From assembly GCA_947457975.1 (NCBI GenBank), contig CANGYC010000061.1:1-10464 (forward strand): DNA of 10,464 bases. The letters run 5' to 3'. Shown in pieces: positions 1-6,404 of the stretch (positions are counted from its first letter, which is position 1; each line of letters opens with the position of its first letter). Under the pieces are notes generated by a model. That model did no database searches. It was not told the DNA's origin and worked only from the letters and a program-made list of their open reading frames with translations. The stretch comes from Comamonadaceae bacterium (GTDB taxonomy: Bacteria; Pseudomonadota; Gammaproteobacteria; Burkholderiales; Burkholderiaceae_C). The translations under genes and the position numbers were made by a program.

Positions 1-257
1 AGATCCTGGACTCCATGAACCTGGCGCTGCGCAAGCGCCCGGTGAGCACGGAGCAGATCGACGCGGCCATTGAGCGCATCGAAGAAAAAATCCTCAACCT
101 GGGTGTGCGTGAAGTCCAATCCACCCGCCTGGGCGAGTTGGTGATGCGCGAGCTGAAAAAACTCGACAAGGTGGCCTACGTCCGCTTTGCCAGCGTCTAC
201 CGCAGCTTCGAGGACCTGGACGACTTCAAGAACCTGGTGGACGAAGTGCGCCGCTGA
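1..257 (+). CDS. nrdR: Transcriptional repressor NrdR, C-terminal part (5' end outside window)
   Basis: NrdR is a zinc-finger/ATP-cone repressor that senses ATP/dATP and represses ribonucleotide reductase (nrd) operons. The reading frame enters at base 3 and stops at TGA 255-257. It gives about 84 residues, roughly the last 55-60% of a protein of about 150 residues. What is visible is the end of the ATP-cone domain: LRKRPVS, then a helix with [13 protein letters not shown], then [13 protein letters not shown], then [19 protein letters not shown] near the C-terminus. These are the standard NrdR C-terminal signatures. The N-terminal CXXC zinc ribbon lies outside the window. An internal ATG at base 15 is not the real start, because conserved sequence continues upstream of it. 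The gene runs convergently towards the pilin operon, 17 bp away. Confident. Confidence 0.93.
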   Translation, partial: ILDSMNLALRKRPVSTEQIDAAIERIEEKILNLGVREVQSTRLGELVMRELKKLDKVAYVRFASVYRSFEDLDDFKNLVDEVRR

Positions 258-260
258 GGC

Positions 261-279
261 GGCCGCGCTGCGGCTTATT
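261..279 (+). terminator. Possible intrinsic terminator between convergent nrdR and pilE
   Basis: The 17-bp gap between the two convergent stop codons contains a perfect 5-bp GC stem (GCCGC at 262-266, GCGGC at 270-274) with a 3-nt loop. A G-T wobble at 261/275 could extend it. It is followed on the + strand by TTATT. The stem is short and the T-run is interrupted, so this is a weak candidate. It would serve nrdR better than pilE, because no U-tract follows in the minus direction. Confidence 0.35.
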
Positions 280-712
280 GCCAGCACTGGGCCACCGTCA
301 GGCCCTGGCCCGTGCGCCCCTTGGCGCCAGTGCTCGCCAGGGTCAGGCTGCCGCAGGCATCCCCGGCCAGAACATCCTGCGGGTCGGCCCGCAGCGTGAA
401 CTTCCCCGCCTCCACCCCTTCGAGCCGCAGGCGGTAGCGCGGCTGTCCTTGTGCAGGCACGGCCTGTAGACGCACAGGCAAGGCCGGCGCGGCGCCGCTG
501 GCCGTGGTGTAGCGGCCCTGCACCGCGTAATAGCGCTCCATGAACTGCTGCGCCTCCAGCAGCGCCGCCGCAGCCTCGGCCCGGTGGCTGCGGCGCACAT
601 GGCTCTGGTAACTGGGCCACGCTACTGACACCAACAGGCCCGTGATCAGCAGCACGGTCATCAGCTCGATCAGGCTGAAACCCCGGCGGAAAAAACGGCG
701 TGCAAGGTGCAT
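275..712 (-). CDS. pilE: Type IV minor pilin, PilE family
   Basis: This is a type IV pilin-like protein of 145 residues, exported to the inner membrane, processed by prepilin peptidase PilD and assembled into the pilus or its minor-pilin priming complex. A basic 11-residue leader (RRFFRRG) ends in the cleavage site G11|F12. The mature end is FSLIELMTVLLITGLL, with the canonical Glu5 and a hydrophobic helix to about residue 33. The following segment (RAEAAAALLEAQQFMERYY) is typical of the PilE/ComP-like subgroup. Cys120 and Cys143 could form the C-terminal D-region disulfide. The ATG at 712 is supported by GAGGT five bases upstream. It is the last gene of the five-pilin operon and follows pilX after 3 bp. 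It could be called simply a type IV pilin; its position and the PilE-like helix favour the minor pilin over a major PilA. Confidence 0.85.
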   Translation of the reverse strand: MHLARRFFRRGFSLIELMTVLLITGLLVSVAWPSYQSHVRRSHRAEAAAALLEAQQFMERYYAVQGRYTTASGAAPALPVRLQAVPAQGQPRYRLRLEGVEAGKFTLRADPQDVLAGDACGSLTLASTGAKGRTGQGLTVAQCWQ

Positions 713-715
713 GGC

Positions 716-1294
716 TTACCTCAGCGGGGGCACCACCAGGCGGCGCTGCACGCGGTTGCGCACCGCGCCCTCGTGGATGAGCAGGATCGACTGCAGCCAA
801 GCGGCGCTGCCGCCCAGGGTGGCGCCCGTGCTCGCCTCGCCCCGCCAGTCGGGGCTCAGGCCCCGGGCTGTGACCACCAGCAAGTGCACGCTCTCCAGCG
901 GCTGCTTTTCCGCCAGGCACAGCGGCACAGGCCCCGGGCCACCTGCCAAAGCCGGAGCTGCCCACCACGAGGCCGGTGGCGACGACAGATTGCCAGGCGC
1001 CCAGCGGGCAGCCTGCGCCCAGGCCGGAGCAGGGGCCGCAGCCACGGGCAAGGCCGCCTCCCTGAGCGCCGGCACACGCTCGGCGTCGGGCAAGAGCAAC
1101 TGCGCCTCACAGTAGCGCAGAGCCGCCTCGGCCGACTGCAGGGCCATGCCCTGCATGCGCCAGCTCATGCCCACCTTCTCCGTGCCACTGCTGGCCCGCA
1201 AGGCCTGGGACGAGGCCAGCGCCAAGGCGCCCAGCAAGATGAGCACCATCACGAGGCTGAAGCCTTGCTGGCCAGGCCGCTGCACGTCCTTCAT
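716..1294 (-). CDS. pilX: Type IV pilus minor pilin PilX
   Basis: PilX is a non-canonical minor pilin of the type IV pilus priming/tip complex, comparable to GspK of type II secretion. The frame stays open upstream to 1405. The ATG at 1294 is chosen because it lies one base after the pilW stop and leaves an 11-residue leader ending QQG|F, giving 192 residues. The helix FSLVMVLILLGALALASSQAL is followed by EKVGMSWRMQGMALQSAEAALRYCEAQLL, the typical PilX N-terminal signature. Position 5 of the mature protein is Met rather than Glu. This fits a tip-most subunit that does not need to pair with an incoming subunit's N-terminus, but that reading is inference from GspK-like proteins. No strong Shine-Dalgarno precedes the ATG, so translation is probably coupled to pilW. 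Family assignment is confident. Confidence 0.85.
   Translation of the reverse strand: MKDVQRPGQQGFSLVMVLILLGALALASSQALRASSGTEKVGMSWRMQGMALQSAEAALRYCEAQLLLPDAERVPALREAALPVAAAPAPAWAQAARWAPGNLSSPPASWWAAPALAGGPGPVPLCLAEKQPLESVHLLVVTARGLSPDWRGEASTGATLGGSAAWLQSILLIHEGAVRNRVQRRLVVPPLR
718..722 (-). promoter_or_regulatory. Ribosome binding site of pilE, overlapping the end of pilX
   Basis: Read on the minus strand, GAGGT sits five bases before the pilE ATG and shares bases with the last codon and the TAA stop of pilX. It fixes the pilE start. It also shows that pilX and pilE are abutted for coupled translation, with no room for another gene between them. Confidence 0.6.
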
Positions 1295-1295
1295 C

Positions 1296-2153
1296 TCAAG
1301 CGCCGCTGCGGTTGCGCAGGGCCACCGTGGTGTGAAAGGCTCGGCGCAGCCTGCGGTCCACCGAGGTCTGGGTGACACCGTCGCAGTCGAGGTAGGTGGC
1401 GGCATCCTCGGCAGCCAGCACGGCGTCGGTGCTGCGCATCAGCAGGCACAGGCGCACGCTGCGCACCCGTGCAAAGCTGATCACCTGCGAGGCGCGCACA
1501 TAGCGGGCAGGCAGCTCGGCCTCCGAGGACTGTGCCTCGGCGAACCACAAGGCCAGGGCCTCGACGTTGTCCACCAGAGGCTGGCCCGGATTGCCCAGTT
1601 GGCTGGCGCAGCGCAGCTCGCTGCGCCCTTGGCTGATCGCCACGTACCAGCGGTTGGAGGTGAAGTAGCCGCCGGCGCTGGCGTTCAGGCCATTGCCCAG
1701 GCAATCAGAGGGTCGGGTGCTGCCCGACAGCGGCACGGTGTTGAATTCGTCGGCCTGGTAGCGCACCTCGAAGGCGGCTGTGCTGCCACTGCCGGCGCAC
1801 AGCGCCTCGGTGGTGCTGGCCGGCGACACAAAACCGGCATCGCAGGCCCTCAGCGGGGGCTCAGACTGCAGCGCGGTCTGCCAGCGCGGCTTGCCGTCGG
1901 CGCCCTGCACCAGGGCCTGGGGCCGGGCATAGCCGGCCATCATCAACTCGGAGCTCAGCAGCTGCAGGGCGATCTGCGCGTCCTCGGTCATCTGGGACTG
2001 GGCGGCCTGCAGCCGCGCGCTCTGGCCCGTAGCCACGTACTGCGCCGCCACCGCGGCCACGATCACCAAGCCCAGCGCCAGACCCACCAAGCATTCCAGC
2101 AGGCTCAAGCCCCGGCAGGGCACGACCCGGGCACGAAGCACGCGCGGCCTCAC
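1296..2153 (-). CDS. pilW: Type IV pilus minor pilin PilW
   Basis: PilW is a large minor pilin that joins PilV, PilX and FimU/FimT-like proteins in the complex that primes pilus assembly. The preferred start is GTG at 2153-2151. It overlaps the pilV stop in the classic GTGA arrangement and gives 285 residues with a 15-residue leader ending CRG|L. An in-frame TTG at 2177 would add eight residues and overlap pilV more deeply; it is less likely. The mature N-terminus LSLLECLVGLALGLVIVAAV keeps Glu5. It is followed by the PilW signature around SQMTEDAQIALQLLSSELMMAGYARP. The C-terminal two thirds is a variable globular domain with several Cys and ends in RRAFHTTVALRNRSGA. The family is confident; the exact start is likely but unproven. 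Confidence 0.85.
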   Translation of the reverse strand: MRPRVLRARVVPCRGLSLLECLVGLALGLVIVAAVAAQYVATGQSARLQAAQSQMTEDAQIALQLLSSELMMAGYARPQALVQGADGKPRWQTALQSEPPLRACDAGFVSPASTTEALCAGSGSTAAFEVRYQADEFNTVPLSGSTRPSDCLGNGLNASAGGYFTSNRWYVAISQGRSELRCASQLGNPGQPLVDNVEALALWFAEAQSSEAELPARYVRASQVISFARVRSVRLCLLMRSTDAVLAAEDAATYLDCDGVTQTSVDRRLRRAFHTTVALRNRSGA

Positions 2154-2722
2154 CAGAGCACCCGAAGGTAAATGCAACGCACGCCGGTGGCGGCGTCAAC
2201 GGTCAGGCCCGGCGGGCACTCGGCCGCCCCAAGGGCCTCGTCAAGCGAGCCTGGCAGGGGATCCTTCCAAGCCACCCAGACCTCGGCCTGGGACTGCAGC
2301 GCATCGACCCGCACCAGCGCTGCAGCCGAGGGCAGCGCCCGCCGCAGCAGGCTGCGCCACTGCGCAGCATCGGCCTGTGCAAACTGCGCTGCTGAACACA
2401 CCGTCAGGGCACCGTCACAGGCACTCGCCATAGGATCTGCCGCCTCACCTTGCTGGGCTGCCCAGCTGCGCTCGAGCTGGTAGGCGCTGGCCGCGCCCTC
2501 CTGGCCCGGCACACCGGCCCGGTTGGCCCGCAGCCGCTCGGCCAGGTCAGCGGCCAGCTGCATGGCCTGCACCCGGTGCTGACTCATGCGCCCCAGGCGC
2601 AGGGCCGCCGCATGCGAGCTGGCCAGCGCCAGCACCGCCACGCTGGCCAGCACGAGGGCCACCAGCACCTCCACCAGCATGAAGCCGGTCACCGAACGAC
2701 GGGACAGGGGCTTCAGCTGCAT
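2150..2722 (-). CDS. pilV: Type IV pilus minor pilin / modification protein PilV
   Basis: PilV is a minor pilin of the type IV pilus priming complex. The ATG at 2722 is used: it overlaps the end of the fimT-like gene by 10 bp and has GAGGG about nine bases upstream, giving 190 residues. A GTG at 2773 in the same frame would overlap the upstream gene much further and give an unusually long leader. The leader of 13 residues contains SRRSVTG, with cleavage at G|F. The mature N-terminus FMLVEVLVALVLASVAVLALASS has Glu5. It is followed by AAALRLGRMSQHRVQAMQLAADLAERLRAN, very close to the usual PilV segment ending in a DMADRMRAN-like motif. The C-terminal part holds paired cysteines (SACDGALTVC, and AECPPGL with CIYLRVLW at the end). 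The pilW start overlaps its stop by 4 bp. Confidence 0.85.
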   Translation of the reverse strand: MQLKPLSRRSVTGFMLVEVLVALVLASVAVLALASSHAAALRLGRMSQHRVQAMQLAADLAERLRANRAGVPGQEGAASAYQLERSWAAQQGEAADPMASACDGALTVCSAAQFAQADAAQWRSLLRRALPSAAALVRVDALQSQAEVWVAWKDPLPGSLDEALGAAECPPGLTVDAATGVRCIYLRVLW

Positions 2723-3285
2723 TGGCTGGCACCCTCGGGCCGCAGCGTGGGCCGGCCCTGGCTGGAGATGCACACCACCCGCAGGAGGGCAGCGCCGCCT
2801 TGGGGCGTGAACAGGAAGGTCTGGCTCGCCGCCTTGGCCCAGCCGGTGGGCTGGTAGCTGAAGATGGTCTTGTCATTGTGGGGCGCCAGACTGGCCACCG
2901 ATGCCAGGCCGGCCAGCTGCGCTTGCACCCGGATCAGCTCCTCACCGGCGTCGAGGCGGCGGTTGGCGTCGCGGTCCACGAACACGATCCAGCCCTCGCG
3001 CCAGACCGCTGTGCCCTGGCAGGACTGGCCGTCGCTGGAAGCGCACACGGCCACCACAGCCGAACGCTTGACCGCCTCGCTGCGCGCGAGCCGCAGATCG
3101 GCCACCAAGGCCTCGGCGCTGGACTGCAGCGAGCGCCTGCTCAAGACCGTGCTCCAGGACGGCAGGGCCAGACCCGCGAGCACAGCCACCAGACCGAGCA
3201 CCACGAGCAGCTCGAGCAAGGTAAAACCCCGCACCAAGGGCAGGCCAAGCGACTGAGGTGAGGGCCATGGGCCAGGGCAGGTCAT
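2713..3285 (-). CDS. fimT: GspH/FimT-family pseudopilin, first gene of the pilin operon
   Basis: This is a minor pseudopilin of the GspH/FimT/FimU family, processed by the prepilin peptidase and placed near the pilus tip with PilV, PilW, PilX and PilE. It has 190 residues. The leader of about 20 residues ends LVRG, with cleavage before FTLLELLVVLGLVAVLAGLALPSW (Glu5 present). The motif LVADLRLARSEAVKRS at 60-75, then WREGWIVFVDRDANRRLDAGEE at about 95-116, is the standard GspH domain (the latter normally GW..F.D.N.D). The C-terminal SSQGRPTLR matches the usual (S)xxGR(P) end of these proteins. The ATG at 3285 has GGGGCG just upstream, and no better start precedes the leader. The name fimT or fimU cannot be settled from sequence alone. 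It is the promoter-proximal gene, reading away from ribD. Confidence 0.84.
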   Translation of the reverse strand: MTCPGPWPSPQSLGLPLVRGFTLLELLVVLGLVAVLAGLALPSWSTVLSRRSLQSSAEALVADLRLARSEAVKRSAVVAVCASSDGQSCQGTAVWREGWIVFVDRDANRRLDAGEELIRVQAQLAGLASVASLAPHNDKTIFSYQPTGWAKAASQTFLFTPQGGAALLRVVCISSQGRPTLRPEGASQCS

Positions 3286-3410
3286 CGCCCCATGCTAGGG
3301 AGCAGCCCCTCGGGTGTCGCGTAAATTGTGATTAGGCCCCCCACACGACACGCCAAGCCGCCAACTGGACCCGGGCGATACACTTGCTCGCCCTTTCCCC
3401 CCCCTCCCGC
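3286..3410. promoter_or_regulatory. Divergent intergenic region between pilin operon and riboflavin operon
   Basis: These 125 bp separate two divergent operons and must contain promoters for both, unless transcripts begin further inside. It includes the only AT-richer stretch nearby (3321-3335). On the minus strand, TTGGCG occurs at 3364-3359 and 3356-3351. CACAAT (3330-3325) and TAATCA (3334-3329) lie downstream of them, with imperfect spacing of 20 and 16 bp from the nearer TTGGCG. No sigma-54 type GG/GC element was found, and nothing resembling an FMN riboswitch fits. Individual promoter elements remain uncertain. Confidence 0.4.
3379..3384 (+). promoter_or_regulatory. Candidate -10 element for ribD
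   Basis: TACACT matches the sigma-70 -10 consensus at four of six positions, including the key first two and last bases. It would start transcription near 3391, leaving a C-rich 5' UTR of about 20 nt before the ribD ATG. No convincing -35 is seen 16-18 bp upstream, so confidence is low. Confidence 0.3.
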
Positions 3411-4499
3411 ATGATCGACCGCGCCCTCGCCCTGGCCGCCCAGGCCCGCTTGCTGGCCCCACCAAACCCGGCCGTCGGCTGCGTGCTGGTGAGTGCCGAC
3501 GGCCAGGTGCTGGGCGAAGGCCACACCCAGCGCGCCGGTCAGGCCCATGCCGAGGTGATGGCGCTGCGCGATGCCGCCGGCAAAGGGCGCGACGTGCGTG
3601 GCGCCACGGCCTACGTCACCTTGGAGCCCTGCGCCCACCAAGGCCGCACTGGCCCATGCTCGAACGCGCTGGTCGAGGCTGGCATCGCAAGGGTCGTCGC
3701 CTCCCTGCAAGACCCCAACCCGCTGGTAGCTGGCCAGGGCTTTGCCCGGCTGCGTGCGGCGGGCGTGCAGGTGGAGGTGGGCCCCGGCGCTGAGCAGGCG
3801 CGTGAGCTCAATCTGGGGTTTTTCAGCCGCATGGTGCGCGCTCGCCCCTGGGTGCGCCTGAAGGTAGCGGCCTCGCTCGACGGCACCACGGCCCTGGGCA
3901 ATGGCCAGAGCCAGTGGATCACCTCGCCCGAGGCCCGCGCCGACGGCCATGCCTGGCGCGCCCGGGCCTCGGCCGTGCTCACGGGCATTGGCACGGTGCT
4001 GGCCGACGACCCCCGCCTGGATGTGCGCCTGGCGCAGACCCCCCGCCAGCCCGTGCGCGTGGTGGTCGACAGCGGCCTGCAGATGCCGGCCACCGCCCGC
4101 CTGTTCGAGGCCGAGGGACCGGTGTGGCTCTATACCGCCACCGACGATGCGGCCCGCCGCCAGGCCCTTGCCGACCGGGGCGCACAAGTCATGCACCTGC
4201 CCGACACCCAAGGCAAGGTGGACCTGGCCGCCATGCTCGAAGACCTGGCCCGCCGTGAGATCAACGAGGTGCATCTGGAGGCCGGCAGCAAGCTCAACGC
4301 CTCCTTCTTGCGCGCCGGCCTGGTCGATGAGCTGCTGGTCTACCTGGCACCCCGCCTGCTGGGGCCGGGCCAGGGCCTGCTGGCCCTGCCGGCGCTGAGC
4401 TCCCTGGACGAGGGCACGGCCCTGGAATTCCTCGACTGCCAGCGTGTCGGGCCGGACCTGCGCATCCTTGCCCGCCTGCCCGGCCGCGACGCCTTCTGA
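3411..4499 (+). CDS. ribD: Bifunctional riboflavin biosynthesis deaminase/reductase RibD
   Basis: RibD performs steps two and three of riboflavin synthesis: deamination of the 2,5-diaminopyrimidinone ribosylamine phosphate, then NADPH-dependent reduction of the ribosyl side chain. From ATG 3411 the protein has 362 residues, close to E. coli RibD. The N-terminal zinc deaminase shows PPNPAVGC (17-24), HAEVMAL (46-52, with zinc His46 and catalytic Glu48), and PCAHQGRTGPC (73-83, with zinc ligands Cys74 and Cys83). The C-terminal reductase shows LKVAASLDG (150-158), TGIGTVLADDPRL (191-203) and the substrate/NADPH loop VHLEAGSKLNASF (287-299). An in-frame TTG at 3384 would add nine residues; ATG gives the usual family N-terminus. 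No Shine-Dalgarno is visible: the upstream sequence is C-rich with eight C in a row. It is the first gene of the riboflavin operon. Confidence 0.95.
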   Translation: MIDRALALAAQARLLAPPNPAVGCVLVSADGQVLGEGHTQRAGQAHAEVMALRDAAGKGRDVRGATAYVTLEPCAHQGRTGPCSNALVEAGIARVVASLQDPNPLVAGQGFARLRAAGVQVEVGPGAEQARELNLGFFSRMVRARPWVRLKVAASLDGTTALGNGQSQWITSPEARADGHAWRARASAVLTGIGTVLADDPRLDVRLAQTPRQPVRVVVDSGLQMPATARLFEAEGPVWLYTATDDAARRQALADRGAQVMHLPDTQGKVDLAAMLEDLARREINEVHLEAGSKLNASFLRAGLVDELLVYLAPRLLGPGQGLLALPALSSLDEGTALEFLDCQRVGPDLRILARLPGRDAF

Positions 4500-4514
4500 G
4501 GCCCTCTGAGGCCT
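4495..4514 (+). repeat. Short tandem repeat across the ribD stop codon
   Basis: Two adjacent 10-bp units, TCTGAGGCCC and TCTGAGGCCT, differ only at the last base. The first contains the TGA stop of ribD. It looks like a small local duplication. A second in-frame consequence is unlikely, because the first TGA already ends the protein. Confidence 0.55.
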
Positions 4515-4532
4515 GCAGCCAAGGGCTTGCGG
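4513..4532 (+). other. Possible imperfect hairpin in the ribD-ribE gap
   Basis: The 77-bp gap 4500-4576 contains GCAGCC (4515-4520) able to pair with GGCTTGC (4524-4530), with one bulged T and an AAG loop. A C-G pair and a G-T wobble could extend it outward. No U-run follows, so it does not look like an intrinsic terminator. The gap is too short for, and shows none of the conserved core of, an FMN riboswitch. It may be a processing or attenuation structure, or chance in GC-rich DNA. Confidence 0.25.
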
Positions 4533-4564
4533 CCCCGCCCCGGCGATGCACGGCAATTCCCTGC

Positions 4565-4570
4565 GAAAAT
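4565..4570 (+). promoter_or_regulatory. Candidate -10 element placing the ribE transcript start at its ATG
   Basis: GAAAAT lies in the only A-rich patch of a GC-rich gap and resembles a sigma-70 -10 element. It ends six bases before the ribE ATG at 4577. Transcription would begin about 7 bp downstream, at or next to the A of the ATG, giving a leaderless message. In keeping with this, no Shine-Dalgarno precedes the ATG. A -35 is not obvious, so this is a hypothesis. Confidence 0.3.
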
Positions 4571-4576
4571 AGCCGG

Positions 4577-5230
4577 ATGTTCACCGGCATCATCACCGGC
4601 GTGGGGCGCATCGCCGCCATCCACGCACTTGGCAGCTCTTTGGATCACGGCAAGCGACTGACCATCCAAACCCCCCCGTCCTACCTGGACGACGTGGGCC
4701 TGGGTGACAGCATCGCACTCAACGGGGCCTGTATGACAGTGACCTCCATGAAACCGCAGGCCCTGGAGTTCACCATCGACATCTCGGCCGAATCGCTGGC
4801 CAAGACCGCTGGCTTGGACCAGGTCGGCCCCATCAACCTCGAAAAAGCCCTGCGCGCCCACGACCGCCTGGGCGGTCACATCGTCTCGGGTCACGTCGAT
4901 GGCATCGGCACCGTGCTGCGCTTCGAACCCGTGGGCGAAAGCTGGGAACTCCTCATCCATGCGCCGCAGGCCCTGGCCAAGTACCTGGCCTACAAGGGCT
5001 CTATCACCGTCAACGGCGTGAGCCTGACGGTCAACCGCGTAACCGACGTGCCGGCCAGCCACCCGCAGGGCCTGGGCACCGAGATCAGCATCAACCTCAT
5101 ACCGCACACCGTGCAGAACACCGCCCTCGGGCAGCTCGGGGCTGGCTCACCGGTCAACCTCGAGATCGACCTGATCGCCCGCTACGTGGAGCGCATGCTC
5201 CAGGACAGCAGAAAGCCCGCCCAGCCATGA
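4577..5230 (+). CDS. ribE: Riboflavin synthase (alpha subunit, lumazine-binding)
   Basis: This enzyme catalyses the last step of riboflavin synthesis, the dismutation of two 6,7-dimethyl-8-ribityllumazine molecules into riboflavin and the pyrimidinedione recycled by lumazine synthase. It is often called ribC in enterobacteria. The 217-residue protein begins with the hallmark MFTGII. It has two homologous lumazine-binding barrels, marked by LNGACMTV (48-55) in the first and VNGVSLTVN (145-153) in the second. The linking [11 protein letters not shown] (99-109) precedes the second barrel, and [12 protein letters not shown] (195-206) forms the C-terminal trimer helix. A few extra residues around 158-168 ([11 protein letters not shown]) lengthen a loop of the second barrel. 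The stop overlaps the ribBA start by 4 bp (ATGA), indicating coupled translation. Very confident. Confidence 0.95.
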   Translation: MFTGIITGVGRIAAIHALGSSLDHGKRLTIQTPPSYLDDVGLGDSIALNGACMTVTSMKPQALEFTIDISAESLAKTAGLDQVGPINLEKALRAHDRLGGHIVSGHVDGIGTVLRFEPVGESWELLIHAPQALAKYLAYKGSITVNGVSLTVNRVTDVPASHPQGLGTEISINLIPHTVQNTALGQLGAGSPVNLEIDLIARYVERMLQDSRKPAQP

Positions 5231-6381
5231 ACGCCGCCACCCCCCTGCCCGCTTCCGTGGCCATTTCGCCGGTCCAGGAGATCGTTGCCGAGCTGGCAGC
5301 CGGCCGCATGGTCATCCTCATCGACGAGGAAGACCGCGAGAACGAAGGTGACCTGGTGCTGGCGGCCGACCACGTCACGCCCGAGGCCATCAACTTCATG
5401 GCCAAGTTCGGCCGTGGCCTGATTTGCCTGACGCTCACGCGCGAGCGCTGCGAGCGGCTCTTGCTGCCGCCCATGGTCAGCCGCAACGGCACCAAACATT
5501 CCACCGCCTTCACCGTCTCGATCGAGGCGGCCGAGGGCGTGACCACCGGCATTTCGGCCGCCGACCGGGCCCGCACCGTGCAGGCCGCTGTAGCGCGCCA
5601 TGCCCAGCCCACCGACCTGGTGCAGCCCGGCCACATCTTTCCGCTGCAAGCCGTCGATGGCGGCGTGCTCATGCGCGCCGGCCACACCGAGGCTGGCTGC
5701 GACCTGGCGGACATGGCCGGCTGCTCTCCGTCGGCCGTGATCTGCGAGATCATGAAGGACGACGGCACCATGGCCCGCCTGCCCGACCTCATGGTGTTCG
5801 CGGCCGAACACGGCCTGAAGATCGGCACCATCGCCGACCTCATCGAGCACCGCAGCCGCGATGAGTCGCTGATCGAGCACCTGGGCAGCCGCGCCATGCA
5901 CACCATGTGGGGCGAGTTCACTGCCCACGCCTACCGCGACCGTCCCAGCGGCAGCCTGCACCTGGCCCTGGTCAAGGGGCAGTGGACAGCTGAAGAATCG
6001 GTGCCCGCGCGTGTGCACGAGCCGCTGTCCTTGCTCGACGCCCTGGAAACCGGCCGGCCCATGCACTCCTGGAGCCTGGACGAGGCGCTGGCCCACATCC
6101 AGCGCGAAGGCCGCGGCGTGGCCGTGCTGCTCAACTGCGGGGAGAGTGCCGAGCAGTTGCTGGCCCAGTTCGAGGGCCGCGCCACCGCCAGCCAGGCACC
6201 CACGCGCGGCCGCATGGACCTGCGCACCTACGGCATCGGCACGCAGATCCTGTTGCAAAGCGGCGTGCGCAAGATGCAGCTCATGGGCAACCCGCGCCGC
6301 ATGCCCAGCATGGCCGGCTTTGGCCTGGAAATCACGGGCTACCTCAGCAAGACCGACGCCCAAGCCGCCGCCCAGGCTTGA
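5227..6381 (+). CDS. ribBA: 3,4-dihydroxy-2-butanone-4-phosphate synthase with degenerate GTP cyclohydrolase II-like domain (RibBX type)
   Basis: The N-terminal domain (about 14-208) makes the four-carbon unit 3,4-dihydroxy-2-butanone 4-phosphate from ribulose 5-phosphate. It carries all the expected motifs: [10 protein letters not shown] (33-42, metal and substrate acidic residues), GHIFPL with His136, HTEAG at 153-157 and CEIM with Glu174. The C-terminal domain (about 226-374) resembles GTP cyclohydrolase II, with [38 protein letters not shown] and GFGLEITGY. It lacks the zinc-ligand block normally read as a SLRCDC-type motif: that place holds [14 protein letters not shown]. It also lacks the RQEGRGIGL loop, replaced by [10 protein letters not shown]. 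It should therefore not make the pathway's first intermediate from GTP. The 384-residue length is typical for this hybrid. It starts in a 4-bp overlap with ribE, and ribH follows 23 bp later. Confidence 0.93.
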   Translation: MNAATPLPASVAISPVQEIVAELAAGRMVILIDEEDRENEGDLVLAADHVTPEAINFMAKFGRGLICLTLTRERCERLLLPPMVSRNGTKHSTAFTVSIEAAEGVTTGISAADRARTVQAAVARHAQPTDLVQPGHIFPLQAVDGGVLMRAGHTEAGCDLADMAGCSPSAVICEIMKDDGTMARLPDLMVFAAEHGLKIGTIADLIEHRSRDESLIEHLGSRAMHTMWGEFTAHAYRDRPSGSLHLALVKGQWTAEESVPARVHEPLSLLDALETGRPMHSWSLDEALAHIQREGRGVAVLLNCGESAEQLLAQFEGRATASQAPTRGRMDLRTYGIGTQILLQSGVRKMQLMGNPRRMPSMAGFGLEITGYLSKTDAQAAAQA

Positions 6382-6404
6382 AACCGACCCAGCAGGACAC
6401 ACGC

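Noticed and set aside
1146..2171. Open frame of 341 codons on the plus strand opposite pilX and pilW
   Set aside because: Composition (H, Q, A, G, R) is typical of antisense frames in high-GC genes. PilW and PilX on the minus strand have clear pilin signatures.
275..3285. Type II secretion pseudopilin operon instead of type IV pilus minor pilins
   Set aside because: PilV, PilW, PilX and PilE-type signatures and their order fit the type IV pilus set; no gspE/F/G-like genes are present.
3323..3333. TTGTGATTAG resembling a CRP/FNR half-site in the divergent intergenic region
   Set aside because: Only one half-site is present; the matching inverted half at proper spacing is missing.
3282..4556. 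Open frame of 424 codons on the minus strand opposite ribD
   Set aside because: It is a shadow of ribD in GC-rich DNA. The sequence is low-complexity (G, A, H, Q-rich) with no recognisable domain, while the plus strand encodes a complete RibD with its motifs.
4500..4576. Rho-independent terminator between ribD and ribE
   Set aside because: An imperfect hairpin exists but no U-tract follows, and the genes belong to one pathway.
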